Positions 1-5,476 of a DNA stretch of 5,875 nucleotides are shown one piece after another. The notes under the pieces are model-generated. The model did not search any database, was not told the DNA's origin, and was given only the letters and a program-made list of their open reading frames with translations. The translations under genes were made by a program, and so were the position numbers. The stretch comes from Nitrospinota bacterium. Its GTDB lineage: Bacteria; Nitrospirota; Nitrospiria; Nitrospirales; UBA8639. Position 1 is the stretch's first letter; every line of letters begins with the position of its first letter. Location of the stretch: contig JADFRB010000143.1 in assembly GCA_022561525.1 (NCBI GenBank), forward strand, positions 1 through 5,875. Reading direction: 5' to 3'.

Positions 1-279
1 GGCCTGAATGCCGAAGCCGTCATTCATTACGTGGGTGCAGCACCGTATCCAATAAGTTCAATTTTTGCCGCTGCGGCTTCCATCACAGGATCACCTGCAC
101 CCAACACACGCGTTGATAGTTACACCTTGATAAATTTGCGTGGTGGGTATCGGTTTTGGAATGACCAACTCGAATTGGCTATTTCAATCTTTAACGCTTT
201 GAATGATAAACATAAGGAACATCCGCTGGGAGAAATCATAGGGTCACGAGCCATGGGTTGGATAACTTTTAGCTATTAA
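1..279 (+). CDS. TonB-dependent outer-membrane receptor, C-terminal fragment
   Basis: The reading frame is open from the first base and ends at TAA 277-279, so only the last 92 residues are visible and the gene begins outside the window. The visible part alternates polar and hydrophobic residues in the manner of beta-barrel strands. It includes a segment reading YTLINLRGGYRFW, then ELAISIFNALNDKHKEHP, and finishes on an aromatic-ending strand (WITFSY). A 'NLRxGYRF ... FNxLNDKHxEHPxG' pattern and a terminal aromatic residue are typical of the last strands of TonB-dependent receptors, whose C-terminal residue helps BAM-mediated insertion. Such receptors import siderophores, other metal chelates, cobalamin or sugars across the outer membrane. 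The substrate cannot be told without the plug domain. It lies about 470 bases upstream of the TOMM precursor on the same strand. The family call is fairly sure; a functional link to the cluster is speculative. Confidence 0.8.
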   Translation, partial: GLNAEAVIHYVGAAPYPISSIFAAAASITGSPAPNTRVDSYTLINLRGGYRFWNDQLELAISIFNALNDKHKEHPLGEIIGSRAMGWITFSY

Positions 280-391
280 TCCGTTGCTCGTTGCCTGTCG
301 CTGGTAAGAGAACGAGATAGAGGAATGCAGGACGAGTCTAAAGCAACCTGCAACGTCTCCGGGTTCCGGCCTTCCGTTTCCCGTTCCCTAC

Positions 392-453
392 GGTGTATCC
401 ATTCCATTAGGGTGTATCCAAAAAGATAAACCGTTGTATCCAATAAGATACAA
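392..453 (+). promoter_or_regulatory. tandem operator-like repeats (TGTATC-N6-GATACA)
   Basis: A perfect inverted repeat TTGTATC (434-440), six bases, GATACAA (447-453) has the symmetry of a dimeric regulator site. An imperfect copy of the same layout, TGTATC (413-418), six bases, GATAAA (425-430), lies exactly 22 bases upstream, about two helical turns. A third TGTATCCA half-site is at 394-401. In both full copies the spacer begins with CA. The regular phasing on one helical face suggests cooperative binding of a dimer. The regulator is unknown and not obviously encoded in the window. The target could be the precursor (about 300 bases downstream). Confidence 0.5.
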
Positions 454-550
454 ATTCGCCTTCCATTTCTCGATCCTCACCACCAAGGATATTTGTCCCC
501 GTTCTCATCTTAACTAGCTGAGGCTACAAGGGAATAAAGAGACATTCTGT

Positions 551-564
551 AAGAAGCGCTTCTT
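551..564. repeat. 14-base perfect palindrome
   Basis: AAGAAGCGCTTCTT reads the same on both strands. It sits in the middle of the spacer, followed by a run of seven A. It could be a protein-binding site or simply chance; no function can be assigned from sequence alone. Confidence 0.35.
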
Positions 565-613
565 CAAAAAAAGCGGTACAGATTTTGCCTTATAACGATT
601 GAGGCATCTGGAC

Positions 614-630
614 TCCTAAGGAAGTTAGGA
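614..630 (+). other. small hairpin in the precursor 5' leader region
   Basis: TCCTAA (614-619) and TTAGGA (625-630) are exact complements separated by GGAAG, so a transcript could form a six-base-pair stem with a five-base loop. The loop contains a Shine-Dalgarno-like GGAAG, but no gene follows it directly. No T-run follows, so it is not a terminator. Confidence 0.3.
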
Positions 631-740
631 TGGCGTTCTGCATTTTTAATGAAATGAAAGGAACGATCTATTTAGGGGACTCCAAGAGATGACCTCAAGG
701 GAGTAAAGCTAGTTTTTCATTATTAATTCTTTCAATATTA

Positions 741-748
741 GGGAGGTG
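741..748 (+). promoter_or_regulatory. strong ribosome-binding site for the precursor peptide
   Basis: GGGAGGTG ends four bases before ATG 753. It is the best Shine-Dalgarno sequence in the first half of the window, in line with a precursor peptide made in larger amounts than its modifying enzymes. It also settles the start at 753 over the in-frame ATG at 759. Confidence 0.75.
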
Positions 749-752
749 CATC

Positions 753-938
753 ATGCAAATGCCTTCATCCTCACCATTGGCTTTCGAGCTGGAGGACATG
801 AATTCCGTCGAGGCTGCTTTCGAGCCAGTCTTTTACGATTTAGGGTTGCAAAACTCGAAGCCCGGTCAGAATGTACTAGCATGCCCTTTCTGCTGTTGCT
901 GTTGCGCTGCAGCAGGGGGAAACAACAATCAACAGTAG
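753..938 (+). CDS. TOMM/LAP precursor peptide, poly-cysteine core
   Basis: This 61-residue ribosomal precursor has an acidic leader (residues 1 to about 43; E12, E14, D15, E20, E24, D29) and a C-terminal core CPFCCCCCAAAGGNNNQQ. All six cysteines (44 and 47-51) are in the core. The core contains no Ser or Thr, so the adjacent cyclodehydratase and dehydrogenase would be expected to produce only thiazoles, up to six of them and five in a row. The Ala/Gly/Asn/Gln tail would stay unmodified. The leader region around FEPVFYDLGL (23-32) is predicted amphipathic and is a plausible site for binding the E1-like partner. The overall plan recalls streptolysin S precursors (short leader, run of Cys, Gly/Asn-rich tail), but the sequence is not one I recognise. 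The start follows a GGGAGGTG ribosome-binding site. The leader cleavage site is uncertain; just before C44 is one possibility. The role is inferred from composition plus neighbours and is strong. Confidence 0.88.
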   Translation: MQMPSSSPLAFELEDMNSVEAAFEPVFYDLGLQNSKPGQNVLACPFCCCCCAAAGGNNNQQ

Positions 939-1064
939 TGTGTATGGGAAATTCACTTTGCCATACCTTTGTGCAGACTTTCATCACTCAGGATGTATAG
1001 TGAAGGTCTTGTCATAGGGAAATGTAGAGTGTTTTTTCTGTCATGCTTTCCTTGTTGCCGGTGG

Positions 1065-1094
1065 AGGTGGGGGTGAAATTCCCCCACCTTTCTG
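1065..1094 (+). terminator. GC-rich hairpin after the precursor, terminator or attenuator
   Basis: AGGTGGGGG (1065-1073) and CCCCCACCT (1081-1089) form a perfect nine-base-pair stem around a TGAAATT loop, followed by the short, imperfect T-run TTCT. It lies 127 bases after the precursor stop and 103 bases before the E1-like gene, with no strong promoter visible in between. A leaky terminator here would give much precursor mRNA and less enzyme mRNA, an arrangement known from the streptolysin S sag operon. The weak T-run argues for partial rather than full termination. Confidence 0.65.
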
Positions 1095-1191
1095 GAGTTG
1101 CTTCGAGAGTAAACCAGTCAACATCAGGATCTCAGCTTCTTGAAAAATTCTTATTCACACAACACAGTTTGACCGTTTTGGGGTCATAGGA

Positions 1192-2295
1192 ATGCAAACC
1201 ATGTTACCAATCACTAGTGATAAGACACTTAGGTCTTTACCTGTACAAATGATTCCTACTAAGGAAGGGGTCATTATCAAGCGAGGATGCACGGAAGTGC
1301 AGATACGAGGAGTAAACGCTGGCGCTGTTATTGAGCGGATTATTTCAAGCTCTACCCAAAATAGTGTGACCAAAGACTCTCTGTTAGCATCTTTCCCCCA
1401 TTCAGATCAGCCATCTGTTTCCCAATTGATTGATCAGCTCATCGAACGTCGGCTCTTAGTATCGAGTTCTTCTGCCGATTCGAATTCGGGGAATCATGAA
1501 GACAGCACGGACATTTTTTATTGGCACTTCGATCAAACGAAAGCGGAAATCAACCAACGATTGAATGCTCAGAAAATCACGATAGTGGGGGTCAATTACA
1601 TTTCACGGCAACTTGCCATTTCCCTTAGTGAATCTGGGTTTACTCAGGTTGAAGTGGTCGACGAGCCTGGGTTACGAAATCTTCGGTTTTTCGACCCTCC
1701 CAGAGAATTACAGCTGCAACATTGGCCGACTCCTTTGCAAACACCCGTAGCAATGAAACAGTGGGAAGCCGGAGCAGATCCCACCTCATTGGATTGCATT
1801 ATTGCCACTTCAGATTTTGGTTCAGCTCCTATCCTGCGTGAATGGAACACGTATTGCATTCACCATAATCTTCGATTCTTTCCCATTGTATTGTCCAATA
1901 TGATTGGCTACATCGGGCCACTCGTGATTCCACAAGAAACGGCCTGTTTCGAATGCCTCTTGGCTCGACAGAATTCTCATCTCAGTGACCCCAGCAGGAA
2001 ACAGACAGTGGATCAAGTCGCCTTTGATAGCCAGAACATTGTCGGGTTCCATCCATCCATGGCGTCCATCTTAGGAGACATTGCTGCCCTGGAGATGACC
2101 AAGTTCTATAGTCAAGCCATGCCGTTGTGGAATGTGGGAAAACTCATCGAGGTGAATCTCCTGGCCACTCGCATGATACCGAGGAAAGTTCTCAAACTCC
2201 CGCGTTGCCCTGTGTGTAGCCCCTTGCAGACACAGGCAGCGATCACGCCTGACAAACCTTCTGCACATTTTAGCTTTTCGAAGGCGCAATCATGA
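1192..2295 (+). CDS. TOMM leader-binding E1/ThiF-like cyclodehydratase partner (SagC/TruD-N type)
   Basis: This 367-residue protein is the partner that binds the precursor leader and activates the YcaO enzyme. Residues about 14-92 (from RSLPVQMIPTKEGVIIKRG to LIERRLLV) look like the winged-helix RiPP recognition element. A Rossmann-like E1 region starts near residue 128 (KITIVGVNYISRQLA), followed by an acidic strand end VEVVDE. The glycine-rich nucleotide loop is eroded (GVNYIS in place of GxGxxG), fitting an E1 homologue that no longer activates with ATP. Two CxxC pairs, C252/C255 (CFEC) and C339/C342 (CPVC), are the usual structural zinc site of this family. Length is normal. The chosen ATG has AGG almost touching it; ATG 1201 (Met4) is spaced better from AGGA at 1188-1191 and may be the true start. 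The stop overlaps the ycaO-type start (ATGA), implying translational coupling and a 1:1 complex. Confidence 0.88.
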   Translation: MQTMLPITSDKTLRSLPVQMIPTKEGVIIKRGCTEVQIRGVNAGAVIERIISSSTQNSVTKDSLLASFPHSDQPSVSQLIDQLIERRLLVSSSSADSNSGNHEDSTDIFYWHFDQTKAEINQRLNAQKITIVGVNYISRQLAISLSESGFTQVEVVDEPGLRNLRFFDPPRELQLQHWPTPLQTPVAMKQWEAGADPTSLDCIIATSDFGSAPILREWNTYCIHHNLRFFPIVLSNMIGYIGPLVIPQETACFECLLARQNSHLSDPSRKQTVDQVAFDSQNIVGFHPSMASILGDIAALEMTKFYSQAMPLWNVGKLIEVNLLATRMIPRKVLKLPRCPVCSPLQTQAAITPDKPSAHFSFSKAQS

Positions 2296-3626
2296 TGGTC
2301 AGTCCAAAGGCCTCTCTACAACGCCTTGCCAGGATTGCTGATTGTTTGGTGGATGAGCACGTCGGGATTGTGAAATATGTTAAAGAATTCCGTCGAGAAT
2401 CCGGAATGCCTCAGTTCTTTTTCTTTTATGCCAAAGCCTGTAATACTCAAGCCTTCGGTCAATACAAAAATTTTTCGAATACTGGGGGGGCTTCTGCCTT
2501 TAGAGAACTTGCGGTGGCCAAAGCCATTGGAGAGGCGGTGGAGCGATATTGCTCTGCTATTTACGACAAAGAATCCTTGCCCTTGACTTCATTTCAAGAT
2601 GCTTCATTCCCCTGCATCGTTCCAGAAGAATTCGCGCTGTATAGCGATGAACAATATTGTCGACCGGGTTTCCCGTATATTCCGTTTACCCGCGCTACTC
2701 CTGCCCGATGGACCCCAACTATTGATCTCACAACGGATGAGACCTGGTATGTGCCGGCGGCAACGGTGTTTATGCCATTTTGGTATGACGAAAAGAATGG
2801 AGAGCCCCCCATTGTCCAACCGATTTCTACAGGTTTGGCCTGCCACTGTAGTTATGAAGAAGCCGCAATTTCCGCGATTTGTGAGGTCATTGAACGGGAT
2901 GCCTTCATGATGACTTGGCAAGCGTGTCTTTCCAGGCCTCAAATTCTTATCGATTCCTTGAGTCTCAACAACCAAGACCTGGTTTCTCGATTCGAGCGAA
3001 CAGGAAATTCGGTTTTTCTCTTCTATTTGGCTATGGATCATAATGTTCCCATAGTGTTGGCTGTAGCTCGGTGCTCTGCAGAAGACGGGCCTGCCTTGTG
3101 TTTCGCGGCTTCAGCAGATTTAGATCCGGAAGATGCTGTTCGAAAAAGTCTCGAAGAATTGGCTCACACCCGTCGGTTGGCCCAAGGATTAAAATCAAGT
3201 TTGCCCAGTATTGTGGCCGAGGCCGATTTTGAGGCCGTCAGTCATCAGGATGCACACCTACGATTCTACGGAGACCACGAGAACAGTCATTTTGCCGACT
3301 TTCTTTTTGCCTCGGAGGAGCGGGTGGCTTTTCAAGAAATCAAAAGTCCATTTAAAGGTGACATTCATCATGACCTTCGAATCTTGATTGACCAGGTTCG
3401 CTCTGTGAACCATCGAGTTCTGCTGGCTGATCTTACAACCTCCGACGTCGGTGATCTGGGGCTTTCGGTGGTTCGGGCGGTGATTCCGGGATTCCATCCG
3501 TTGTTTATGGGACATGCGACCCGCTCACTTGGTGGAACCCGATTATGGGAGGTCCCCCAACGCTTAGGATACCCTGGTGTGACTCGGGAAGGAGGAGACA
3601 ACCCGGCTCCGCACCCTTATCCGTAA
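2292..3626 (+). CDS. YcaO-family azoline cyclodehydratase (SagD type)
   Basis: This 444-residue ATP-dependent enzyme would convert core Cys residues to thiazolines by phosphorylating the peptide amide. ATP/Mg-binding YcaO signatures are visible in order: FSNTGGASAF followed by AVAKAIGEAVERYC (E81, E84, R85), then STGLACHCSYEEAAISAICEVIERDAF (E190, E198, E201, R202, D203), and a later acidic helix SLEELAHTRR (287-295). The C-terminus is NPAPHPYP, which gives the PxPxP tail (PAPHP, and PHPYP at the very end) that is diagnostic of YcaO enzymes acting in azoline formation. Length fits SagD-type proteins, and no E1 domain is fused. GAAGG at 2280-2284 is a seven-base-spaced ribosome-binding site for ATG 2292, which overlaps the previous stop. 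A second ATG follows at once. A run of seven G (2484-2490) lies inside the first conserved motif. The family and role are very secure. Confidence 0.93.
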   Translation: MMVSPKASLQRLARIADCLVDEHVGIVKYVKEFRRESGMPQFFFFYAKACNTQAFGQYKNFSNTGGASAFRELAVAKAIGEAVERYCSAIYDKESLPLTSFQDASFPCIVPEEFALYSDEQYCRPGFPYIPFTRATPARWTPTIDLTTDETWYVPAATVFMPFWYDEKNGEPPIVQPISTGLACHCSYEEAAISAICEVIERDAFMMTWQACLSRPQILIDSLSLNNQDLVSRFERTGNSVFLFYLAMDHNVPIVLAVARCSAEDGPALCFAASADLDPEDAVRKSLEELAHTRRLAQGLKSSLPSIVAEADFEAVSHQDAHLRFYGDHENSHFADFLFASEERVAFQEIKSPFKGDIHHDLRILIDQVRSVNHRVLLADLTTSDVGDLGLSVVRAVIPGFHPLFMGHATRSLGGTRLWEVPQRLGYPGVTREGGDNPAPHPYP

Positions 3627-3640
3627 ACCGTATCTCGTAT

Positions 3641-3687
3641 TTCGTTCTTTCACGAGAGGTGGACGATGAGTGACGAACGAAGTTTTT
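3641..3687 (+). other. hairpin between the YcaO and dehydrogenase genes
   Basis: TTCGTTC (3641-3647) pairs with GAACGAA (3675-3681). A further TCAC/GTGA helix (3649-3652 with 3670-3673) lies inside a small internal loop, and GTTTTT (3682-3687) follows directly. It has the outline of a weak intrinsic terminator or mRNA-processing hairpin in the 82-base gap, and could lower dehydrogenase expression relative to the upstream pair. It may instead be a degenerate repeat. Confidence 0.4.
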
Positions 3688-3708
3688 GATTAAAAATGGG
3701 GTGATTTT

Positions 3709-4527
3709 ATGAATATGGATATATGGAATGAGTTGCTGCTCCCTTCCACTACAGAGGACGCAGCTTGGGAGTTATTTCACGAAAATTCAAAACTTGGTCG
3801 GTATTTCGCAGCCTTATCAGAAGAACAGGTGGTGCAAAAAACCAAAGAACTCCACGAGTCATTGCCCTATGAAGGGTATCCTAAGGTGGAATTACCAGCA
3901 CTACTGGCAACTCCAACATCTTCGCTATACGAGACAATTCTGAATAGAGTGTCTGTCAGAAATTTTGCTCCTCGCTCATTTTCGTTAGAAGAGATTGCGA
4001 CCTTGTTGCACTATGCCTATGGGACGACCCGGGATAATCAGGGCACTAACCTTCCCAGGCCATTTCGAGCAGTTCCCTCTGGAGGAGCGCTCTACCCCTT
4101 GGAAATTTATTTTCATTGCGTGGACGTCAAAGGACTTGTCCCAGGGCTGTATCACTACAATGCGGCCGGTCATCATATTCGCCGCCTTAGCGAAGGCGAC
4201 CAGCGAAAAACTATTGCCGAATCATTGATTCAACCCGAGGTGGCCCTGGAGAGTTCACTCATGATCTTTATTACCGCCATGTTTGAACGGACGGTTTTTA
4301 AATATGGAAACCGGGGGTATCGATTCACATTCCTGGAAGCGGGTCATGTGGCCCAAAATATGAATTTGATGGCCACGGCGCTCGAACTCGGATGCGTCAA
4401 TATCGGAGGATTCTATGACCGGGATGTGGATGCGTATTTGGGACTGGACGGCATCATGCATTCTACGATTTACCTCATGGCAATCGGAGAACCAACCTGT
4501 TCTGAGTCTATCGAAGGAAAGGCCTAA
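3709..4527 (+). CDS. SagB-type FMN azoline dehydrogenase
   Basis: This 272-residue nitroreductase-fold flavoenzyme is expected to oxidise thiazolines to aromatic thiazoles with FMN. Landmarks in order: NRVSVRNF (79-86, the FMN-phosphate-binding RxSxRxF type motif), RAVPSGGALYPLEIY (120-134, the SagB-family PSGGALYP signature), KYGNRGYRFTFLEAGHVAQNM (198-218) with the Lys198-Tyr199 pair of a type shown to be needed for catalysis in TOMM dehydrogenases, and CVNIGGFYD (229-237). Length is typical of the catalytic domain. GGGGTGA (3698-3704) sits four bases before ATG 3709; ATG 3715 is an in-frame alternative at a more usual spacing. The last residues (CSESIEGKA) are encoded within a short dispersed repeat (4500-4518), so the tail may be a late addition. 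Third enzyme of the cluster, after the E1-like and YcaO genes. Confidence 0.92.
   Translation: MNMDIWNELLLPSTTEDAAWELFHENSKLGRYFAALSEEQVVQKTKELHESLPYEGYPKVELPALLATPTSSLYETILNRVSVRNFAPRSFSLEEIATLLHYAYGTTRDNQGTNLPRPFRAVPSGGALYPLEIYFHCVDVKGLVPGLYHYNAAGHHIRRLSEGDQRKTIAESLIQPEVALESSLMIFITAMFERTVFKYGNRGYRFTFLEAGHVAQNMNLMATALELGCVNIGGFYDRDVDAYLGLDGIMHSTIYLMAIGEPTCSESIEGKA
4500..4518 (+). repeat. dispersed 19-base repeat, copy 1 (inside the dehydrogenase 3' end)
   Basis: TTCTGAGTCTATCGAAGGA matches TCCTGAGTTTGTCGAAGGG at 5310-5328 in 15 of 19 positions. Sequences of the type TCCTGAG..TGTCGAAGG are widespread intergenic repeat modules in many environmental bacteria. This copy runs through the last codons of the dehydrogenase gene. 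Confidence 0.5.
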
Positions 4528-4536
4528 TTCGTAATG

Positions 4537-4620
4537 GGTGACGCGTAATCCTTGATGCGTAAGGAGGAAGAAGGTAAAAGTCAAAATGACTCTTCCGCTT
4601 CACGCACCACGCTTCACGTC
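4537..4620. repeat. long imperfect inverted repeat (REP/MITE-like)
   Basis: The left arm GGTGACGCGTAATCCTTGATGCGTAAGG... and the right arm ...CGCTTCACGCACCACGCTTCACGTC are imperfect reverse complements. The closest parts are GCGTAAGGAGGAAGA (4557-4571) and TCTTCCGCTTCACGC (4591-4605). A small GTCA-AAA-TGAC hairpin (4580-4590) is at the tip. It starts about 10 bases after the dehydrogenase stop, so it probably ends or stabilises the transcript. The arms themselves contain repeated ACGC/GCGT units, as in repetitive extragenic palindromes. No transposase is nearby. Confidence 0.6.
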
Positions 4621-4728
4621 TCCATAGAACGCAGAGGGCAGCTTTTTTGACAGGGATTTGAGGTATGGAGCAGCAAAGTAATCGTCAACCAATTACCCAA
4701 CTTATTATGAGATAGCGCTGAGGTCACC

Positions 4729-5151
4729 ATGACATTTTCCGTGAGCACCCCAATTCATCCCAAAATTCTCACTGTTGATGACGACCCGGATATCGGGATT
4801 GCCCTGACGGATTTTTTGAAGCAAGAAGGGTATGCGGTCACTATGGTTGAGACTGGCCACGCCGCTATCGAAGTCTGTGAACACCATCAATTTCAGGCGG
4901 TGATTTTAGATTTAGGACTTCCAGATTGTGACGGGTTGGAGGTGTTAACCCATATGCTGAACCGTGACCCTGGGCTTCCGATCATTATCCTGACCGCCTA
5001 TTCATTTCTCGAGCGATACACCCCTCAAGCAGAGCAGATCCGGGCATTTGCTTATTTGTTGAAACCATTCAATCGCAAGGAACTCAAAAATACCATTCGT
5101 CGAGCCATTCAAACTCGCCCCCTGCCACACACGGATATGAAGCCTGCTTAA
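4729..5151 (+). CDS. stand-alone response-regulator receiver protein
   Basis: This 140-residue CheY-like protein accepts phosphate from a histidine kinase. The conserved receiver residues are all present: the acidic pair D17-D18 after KILTV, phospho-acceptor D61 in VILDLGLPDCDG, T89 in ILTA, and K112 in LLKPF. The protein ends about 18 residues after the last receiver helix (ELKNTIRRAIQ), so there is no DNA-binding or enzymatic output domain. It must act by protein contact or in a phosphorelay. TGAGGT (4719-4724) with a four-base gap supports ATG 4729. It is separated from the dehydrogenase by 200 bases containing an inverted repeat, so it is likely a separate transcription unit. No partner kinase is seen. 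Its link to the peptide cluster is uncertain. Confidence 0.92.
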   Translation: MTFSVSTPIHPKILTVDDDPDIGIALTDFLKQEGYAVTMVETGHAAIEVCEHHQFQAVILDLGLPDCDGLEVLTHMLNRDPGLPIIILTAYSFLERYTPQAEQIRAFAYLLKPFNRKELKNTIRRAIQTRPLPHTDMKPA

Positions 5152-5288
5152 CATGGGCCATCCATCTTGAATCCGATTTCGCTGGTGGTTTCACTTAAGC
5201 ACGGCAGTTGAAAATCCCTTTTCCTTTCGATTGCCACCGTTCCCACGGCGCTCAGGGGAACGGACCTTCAATCAATGGGTGACGGTCA

Positions 5289-5307
5289 CGGCACTCCGGT
5301 CGTGCCG
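5289..5307 (+). other. GC-rich hairpin
   Basis: CGGCAC (5289-5294) and GTGCCG (5302-5307) form a perfect six-base-pair stem with a seven-base loop. It directly follows the GTGAC-G-GTCAC palindrome (5279-5289). No T-run follows, so it is more like a repetitive palindrome than an intrinsic terminator for the receiver gene. Confidence 0.4.
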
Positions 5308-5309
5308 AG

Positions 5310-5328
5310 TCCTGAGTTTGTCGAAGGG
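5310..5328 (+). repeat. dispersed 19-base repeat, copy 2
   Basis: TCCTGAGTTTGTCGAAGGG is the intergenic partner of the copy at 4500-4518 and closer to the common form of this module. Its last bases form the left side of the larger stem at 5324-5391. Confidence 0.5.
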
Positions 5329-5391
5329 TCGGTCGGCGCTATCTCGCCGCCCCTGTCCTGGTCAGGAGTGCCCGAAAGCACGAGGACCCTT
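5324..5391 (+). other. cloverleaf-like nested inverted repeats
   Basis: AAGGGTC (5324-5330) pairs with GACCCTT (5385-5391), a seven-base-pair closing stem. Inside lie three hairpins in a row: CGGCG/CGCCG (5334-5338 with 5345-5349), TCCT/AGGA (5356-5359 with 5364-5367) and GTGC/GCAC (5368-5371 with 5378-5381). The shape is tRNA-like, but tRNA consensus bases are missing. It may be a folded repeat element or a small structured RNA. Confidence 0.35.
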
Positions 5392-5476
5392 GCCCTGATC
5401 GTGAAGAAGCTCGGCCCATCCTAAGGAAACACCGGGGCTGCAATTTTAACGGACCCGTTCACGAGGAGGATTTCTC

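Larger units (their letters stand above)
280..752 (+). other. long non-coding region upstream of the TOMM precursor
   Basis: No convincing gene is seen on either strand in these 473 bases. The first 110 bases hold low-complexity CGTT/CCGTT-rich sequence resembling degenerate repeat spacer, including a CTCGTT/AACGAG inverted repeat (287-292 and 311-316). Next come the tandem TGTATC operator-like sites (392-453), a 14-base palindrome (551-564) and a small hairpin (614-630). The last 60 bases are AT-rich and lead into a strong ribosome-binding site. I could not identify a convincing -35/-10 pair; TATAAC at 591-596 is a possible -10 without a good -35. The precursor promoter and a long 5' leader probably lie here. 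Confidence 0.6.
5152..5476 (+). other. structured non-coding spacer
   Basis: No gene is recognisable in these 325 bases. They hold a CGGCAC/GTGCCG hairpin (5289-5307), a second copy of the dispersed repeat (5310-5328), a set of nested stems (5324-5391), and an AACGG-AC-CCGTT inverted repeat (5448-5459) just before the ribosome-binding site of the next small ORF. The promoter of that ORF should be here, but I see no clear -35/-10 pair. Confidence 0.55.

Noticed and set aside
392..453. CRISPR array
   Set aside because: The repeats are only 8-10 bases with 9-12 base spacers, and the better explanation is dyad operator sites.
631..642. Sigma-54 promoter (TGGC...TGC)
   Set aside because: GG and GC are only six bases apart instead of the required ten.
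600..740. Riboswitch in the precursor leader
   Set aside because: Small inverted repeats exist (for example ACTCC 679-683 with GGAGT 700-704), but I could not match any known aptamer core.
870..884. Lipobox (VLAC) making the precursor a lipoprotein
   Set aside because: There is no N-terminal positive charge or hydrophobic stretch before it, and the Cys is 44 residues in. The Cys run and the neighbouring TOMM enzymes explain the sequence better.
746..1000. 84-residue ORF overlapping the precursor in another frame
   Set aside because: It begins with GTG inside the ribosome-binding site of the precursor and has no recognisable features. It is a shadow of the precursor frame.
2604..3041. 145-residue reverse-strand ORF inside the YcaO gene
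   Set aside because: The + strand frame is a clear conserved YcaO enzyme. The reverse frame shows no motifs and has no ribosome-binding site.
4647..4652. TTGACA as the -35 box of the receiver gene
   Set aside because: No TATAAT-like hexamer lies 16-18 bases downstream (the sequence there is AGCAGCA), so I do not call a promoter.
5324..5391. tRNA gene
   Set aside because: The cloverleaf outline is tempting, but there is no TTCRA T-loop, the arm lengths are wrong, the anticodon stem is only four base pairs with a four-base loop, and no CCA or discriminator context exists.
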